DNA of 64,000 nucleotides from Populus alba. Taxonomy: Eukaryota > Streptophyta > Magnoliopsida > Malpighiales > Salicaceae. Numbering within the stretch: the stretch's first letter is position 1; every line of letters begins with the position of its first letter. The stretch spans positions 7,688,001-7,752,000 of the forward strand of contig NC_133293.1 in NCBI RefSeq assembly GCF_005239225.2, written 5' to 3'. Position numbers and translations under genes: made by a program. This document shows, piece by piece, positions 59,585 to 64,000 of this stretch. A model generated the notes under the pieces. That model ran no database searches. It had not been told where the DNA came from and worked only from the letters and a program-made list of their open reading frames with translations.

Positions 59585-61010
59585 ATTATTATTGTAGAAA
59601 TAGTGGTAGTGGTTTTAGTTGCAATAGTGGTGCTAATGATGATAGAAATATAGATGATGACGACAACGATAATAATAAATATGATGATATGAGGAAGGAG
59701 ATTTGTTGGTTGAGATAGTTTGATCTTCGTAATCTAGTGTTGTGCACAACTAGAGCACTTACTATGTATTATAATAATTATATTTATAAGAAACCATGTA
59801 TGATGTCTTTCAACATGCTAATGCAATGGTTGAATGAATTTTTAAATAAGCATCAAATACATTGTGTAAATATATTTAAGATGTATGTAACCATGTTTTG
59901 GAGTTTGTGCTTTGATTTAGAAACCTAATATGGATTAAAACCATCAAGGAGGATGCGCGTTATTGAGAAGGTCAACATGTTTGTTTATACTTCAACATTA
60001 TGTGCTTCAAATAGAAAAGTTTAGGAGAAATTTTAATATTTTGGTGAAACTATTAGTATATATTTCAATGATTTTTTTCAAGTTCGTGCACTCGTTAGTA
60101 GTGGAAGTAAACAAACTAAAAGACTTTAAATTTTCAACAACATCAAGAGAAATTGCAATGAATCTAAGATATATGTCACATTTCAAGGTAACATTAATAT
60201 TGGTTAATGATTTAATAATTATGTCAATTACATAATAATTTTTTTGGTGACTACATTTGAAATTATTGTTTTCTTATGTATTTTTTATGTAGAATTGTAT
60301 AGGAGCTATTGATGGAACATGTGCTCGTGTATTACAAGAAAATCAAAAACCATTTATTGGCAGAAAAGATGTACCGACGCAAAATGTAATGGCAAAATAT
60401 GGCTTTAACATGCATTTTATATTTGTTTAGGTTGGATGGGAAGGTAGCGCACAATACAAGAATTTTTTTTTTTAGGCTATCGATAATCTTAATATCAAAT
60501 TTTCAAAGCCATCGAAAGGTATTGATGATTGAACAATGTAAATGTTAATAAATATCATTACAAATATTTGGTGTTGTGTGATTGGGATTATTTTGCAAAA
60601 TTTGTTTTTTTATTATTTCAAGAAAGCATTACGTTATTAACTCTAGTTATCCAAATAAGTATGATTTCTTGGCCCATATAGAGATGAGAGATATCATCTT
60701 CCAGAATTTTATCGTCAAGGTCACCCACAAAGTCATGAGGAGTTATTCAATTGGGTTCATTCTTCGATATAGTATATAATAGAATGAATTGTTGCAGTGT
60801 AAGAAAAAAGATGGAGAATTTTGCAAAACATGTCAATATTTTCGTACAAGACACATGTTTAAATTTCTGTCACGTCAATGACTATATAATTATATAAGAA
60901 GGAAGTCGGAACAAGATGTGACATTTATCGAGTTTGATCACCATCCAAATTTTGTTTCTCGAGATATTTTTAGTGATGTGGTTCCATATTTACAAATATA
61001 AGCCTACACA

Positions 61011-61294
61011 TATGAATTATATTTGTGATGAGATTGCATCAAATTTGATTGGACAATAGCAAATTTTTTTATAATATATGGAATAAATTTATGTTATTTT
61101 TTGTCATTTTATGTGTAACAATAATTTCAACTAAAACACTAATGACATGTTTTGGATCAAACAACGATTTTGATCACAATCTTAACCAAACATATATTTT
61201 ATTTTAGCCGATCATAACTAAAAATAATTTTTTCAAAATCACAAAGTAAGAGGGAATTGCAGCTCAAATAAAGATTAACCTAAATTTATTTATT
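61011..61294. other. Right flank of the Harbinger element
   Basis: AT-rich, noncoding. 'aatcttaaccaaacata' near 61180 could be near the element's right end, but no matching inverted repeat was found on the left. Confidence 0.35.
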
Positions 61295-61400
61295 TTTGTT
61301 TAAAATTATTTTTTAATGCTTTTTAATCCCCAATTGTTATTAAAAATTATTTTTAAAAAATAAATAAATACTATTTTAATATATATTTTTATAACACAGT
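61295..61400. mobile_element. AT-rich MITE-like copy (k), partial
   Basis: Contains 'ttgttattaaaaattattt', 'aataaataaatactatttta' and 'atatatatttttataacac'. It ends only about 75 bp before the GT-1 start codon. Confidence 0.5.
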
Positions 61401-61475
61401 GACAAAACACACAAACAATCCTTTTTTTCAGACCACAAAACTTACCAGCTAAAACAAACATACTCGCTCCCCTAC

Positions 61476-62185
61476 ATGTACTCATCAGATAAGCCTCGTC
61501 CTCTAGATTTCTACGAAGAAGAAGTGACACCCTCTTCAAGAGACAACATGATTATGGAAGTTGTCTCTTCCAATGGTGATTTGCCACCTCACCATCTTCC
61601 CACCACCACCAATACTAACCCACACCAGATGATTCTCGGCGACAGTAGCGGCGACGATAACCACGAAGTCAAAGCACCCAAGAAGCGAGCAGAGACGTGG
61701 GTTCAAGACGAAACGCGGAGTTTGATTGGGCTTCGCAGAGAAATGGATGGTCTCTTCAATACTTCCAAGTCAAACAAGCATCTGTGGGAGCAAATTTCAG
61801 CTAAAATGAGGGAGAAAGGGTTCGATCGATCGCCGACTATGTGCACCGACAAGTGGAGGAACTTGTTGAAAGAGTTCAAGAAGGCTAAACATAAAGATAG
61901 GGGAAGTGGGTCTGCTAAAATGTCGTATTATAAGGAGATTGATGAGATTTTGAGAGAAAGGAATAAGAATCCTCAGTATAAGAGTCCCATTCCTTCTAAA
62001 GTTGATTCTTACATGCAATTTGCTGATAAAGGTATTTTGAGTCTTGTTTTTTTTGCTAATTTTGGTGCTAACTGTAATTGGGTTGTTTCGTTTGGTGTTG
62101 GATTTCTCTTGCTATGATGCAAACTAAGACCACAGCAACTGAATAGTTTTGATTCCGAGCATTTCTATTTTCAGGTGATTGGTCA

Positions 62186-62240
<55 letters not shown>

Positions 62241-63667
62241 TTAAAATAGAGTTGTTTGTGTTGCTTTGAAATTTTCTTCTTGAAATTTATATTTTTGCTT
62301 TCTTGAAATTAGACTACCATGTGATGTAGGACAGAGCTAGCACAAAGAACGCGGCAAAATGTTACCTAGGAATTAGTCTAAGTCTTTGGGGCATGTTAAA
62401 ATGAATGTTTCATGGTTTTGAATCTCTGGATGGTGGTAGGGATTTACGGTGTATATTTTGAGAGGGCGAGGGTAGGTGGCATTTTTGTGTTTGCTAGGTT
62501 GCTGGAGATTCTGGATAGTGGTTAGGGTTATCAAAACATAATTATGGGTTTATGGTTGGCATTAGGAAAAACTATTTTGGCTTATAATATGAAAAACTAG
62601 AAAAAATGGTACTTTTAACTTAGGCTGTTCTAGTGAATCCATGTTTGACTTGAAACTGAGGTCTGTGGAACTGACATGAACCAATTTTCTGTAATAATTA
62701 TAGAAGCTGCGAGACTCTTGGGTCTTAATAGAAAGTGTAGCACTGTGTCACTCTGCAAGCTGCCCAGATTGGGCCTGTTTTATTACTGAAACTGAGACTG
62801 GTGATGTAATGACTAGGGGCCATTGAGCCTGTGAGTTAATAGGAGCTTCTTAACTATATTGATGCTTGTGGTTCTGTGATGCTTTAGCAGGTGTTTCTTG
62901 TTTCCGTGTCTTTTGAAGGGATCGATCTCTCTCCAATGTACTCCACATGGTGGATTTTAATCTAAAAAGTTAAACAAATGATTCAGGAACTGTGGTTGTG
63001 CATTATTGCCATGCTCTCTGACTTCATGTGCTTATATCTGAGCAGGAGTTCATACTTCATATGTACAAATGCATGTTTTGATGATTATTAGATTTTGATT
63101 CAAAACCTGTTATCTGGTAATCGTTTCTGCTTTTATTTGCAATGACAGCTGAACTACATAATGTCATACCAAAACTAGATTTCTGAGGATTCATATGCAG
63201 TACGTTAGGGAGTTGCATGCTTGCTTTATTCTGAAGCTTGTCATGCTTGATAATTTTATTTCTGATTTTTTTTTTTGTTTCTGGGAGAATAGGTATGGGT
63301 GTTTAGCTATTAGGTGTCTTTCCTTTCACTTATTTGTTTATCTTAGCTGGACCTGTGGACGCAACTGTATAATTAGCCTTTTCTTAACCACATACTTGGC
63401 TTCTAACTACTGAAGGTTGCCAGAGTGCCACATTCGGCAAAAATACTTCCCGCATCTGTGGCGGTATTTTAATTTTTGGTAGTGTACTTTATTTTACTTA
63501 CCACTTCCTTCTGATAAATTTAATGCCATATGGTATTTCTAGTTCCAACTGCCATCAAGATACCTGATCCATACTTTACAACTTACACAGAACTTAACTT
63601 AATGGCTGTGTCCTTGTGGCTTATGCAGGCTTTGAAGATACAAGCATATCATTTGGACCCGTGGAAG
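61476..63667 (+). CDS. GT-1: Trihelix transcription factor GT-1, 5' part
   Basis: GT-1 binds GT elements of light-responsive promoters in the nucleus. Exon 1 is 61476-62031 (AAAG|gtattt) and exon 2 is 63629-63667 (atgcag|GCTTTG ... GAAG|gtatat); the rest lies beyond the right edge, so 198 codons plus one base are present. The trihelix domain is at about 72-162 ([56 protein letters not shown]) with its three Trp at 75, 104 and 127. KAPKKRAE just before it is a likely nuclear signal. Exon 2 encodes [12 protein letters not shown], matching the Arabidopsis GT-1 order (from memory). Start [16 protein letters not shown] resembles the known N-terminus. Intron 1 is 1.6 kb and carries an (AT)n run. 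Confidence 0.94.
62188..62234. repeat. (AT)n microsatellite in GT-1 intron 1
   Basis: About 23 AT dinucleotides without interruption, roughly 155 bp past the exon 1 donor. Confidence 0.97.
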
Positions 63668-64000
63668 GTATATCACTGTTACTGATCTAAGCATTGTAGT
63701 TATCTTTTTGCATGTTTATTTGCTACCCATTTACATGTTTGTGGAAAGCACAAGCCTTTTTTTTTTTTTTTTTTTTTTGGGGGGGGGGTTAATAAAAGTG
63801 TGTTAAGTAGCTTTTGTCTTAATCAAACTTAAGCAAAGAAAAGACATGGTCTATAAGGTCAACAAATCATCACGCTACCCTTTTGATTGCAACATTATTG
63901 TAGGCACAACTCCAGAGGTCGAATGTGTTCTTGTATAGAAAAACCAATCAAAACATCTTTTACAATGTGCTTGATCATCTTATAAGCAGAAAACTAGATC
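63668..64000 (+). other. GT-1 intron 2, start
   Basis: Begins with the donor gtatatcac; has a T20/G9 run near 63758-63788. No acceptor or coding block before the window ends. Confidence 0.6.

Larger units (their letters stand above)
46164..61010 (+). mobile_element. PIF/Harbinger transposon, split by a retrotransposon
   Basis: ORF1 (Myb-like, 46164-47150) and ORF2 (DDE transposase, 49364-49449 plus 59585-61010) lie in the usual tandem order on one strand. Without the 10.1 kb insert the element core is about 4.7 kb. Terminal inverted repeats and the 3-bp target duplication were not located, so the coordinates give the coding extent only. Both ORFs are broken, so it is inactive. Confidence 0.85.
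49364..61010 (+). pseudogene. PIF/Harbinger DDE transposase, interrupted and decayed
   Basis: The first piece (49364-49449) starts ATGGACGCGAAT, has an early stop and a 1-base frame break, then reads YENIINNVVQYVSYGY up to the retrotransposon. The second (59585 onward) resumes in frame with YCRNSGSG, then GLKPSRRMRVIEKVNMFVYT near 59935, an intron at 60188-60292 (AAG|gtaaca, atgtag|AAT), NCIGAIDGT with the first catalytic Asp just past 60293, KPFIGRKDVPTQNVMA, VGWEGSAQ, FLGPYRDERYHLPEF near 60667, and YNYIRRKSEQDVTFIEFDHH near 60890. Many stops and shifts occur. The second catalytic Asp, normally in SAHD, reads SAQY here. Family assignment is firm from these blocks. Confidence 0.88.

Overview
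The window is plant nuclear DNA. Genes are split by AT-rich GT-AG introns, the intergenic DNA is very AT-rich, plant-specific families are present (SKIP14 F-box, GT-1 trihelix), and it carries plant transposons. The many short AT-rich MITE-like copies look like those I associate with poplar and willow, so a woody eudicot of the Salicaceae, probably Populus, is my best guess. That is inference; no species marker was tested.

Layout. 1-1370: degenerate tandem repeat running off the left edge. 1616-2585 (-): broken BAHD acyltransferase. 3624-8887 (-) and 11453-14596 (-): two tandem PP2A B'/B56 regulatory-subunit genes, each with one coding intron at the same place. 17149-25369 (-): 20-exon M3 thimet-type oligopeptidase. 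25.4-32.7 kb: gene-poor, with MITEs, a 1 kb terminal-inverted-repeat element and two orphan gene-start-like pieces. 33538-36558 (+): F-box protein SKIP14. 39188-39367 (-): a 59-residue basic protein. 40420-42513 (-): two-exon organelle-type YqaJ/lambda-exonuclease-like nuclease. 46164-61010 (+): decayed PIF/Harbinger transposon, its transposase split by a 10.1 kb LTR retrotransposon (49450-59584, minus orientation, Tat/Ogre-like gag remnant, no pol found). 61476 to the right edge (+): first two coding exons of trihelix factor GT-1.

The genes do not form a pathway. From memory of Arabidopsis locus numbers, SKIP14, B'eta and a BAHD gene lie close together on chromosome 3, and GT-1 and B'theta are neighbours on chromosome 1. 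The window therefore looks like the undivided ancestral block, expanded by mobile elements.

Most unusual points: an oligopeptidase that keeps the zinc site but differs at three supporting catalytic positions; a perfect 24-bp duplication that doubles the acidic catalytic motif of the YqaJ-type nuclease; a transposon accessory ORF whose stops are mostly TGA where Trp is expected; a dense palindrome cluster in the LTRs; and a short protein gene easily missed by length cut-offs.
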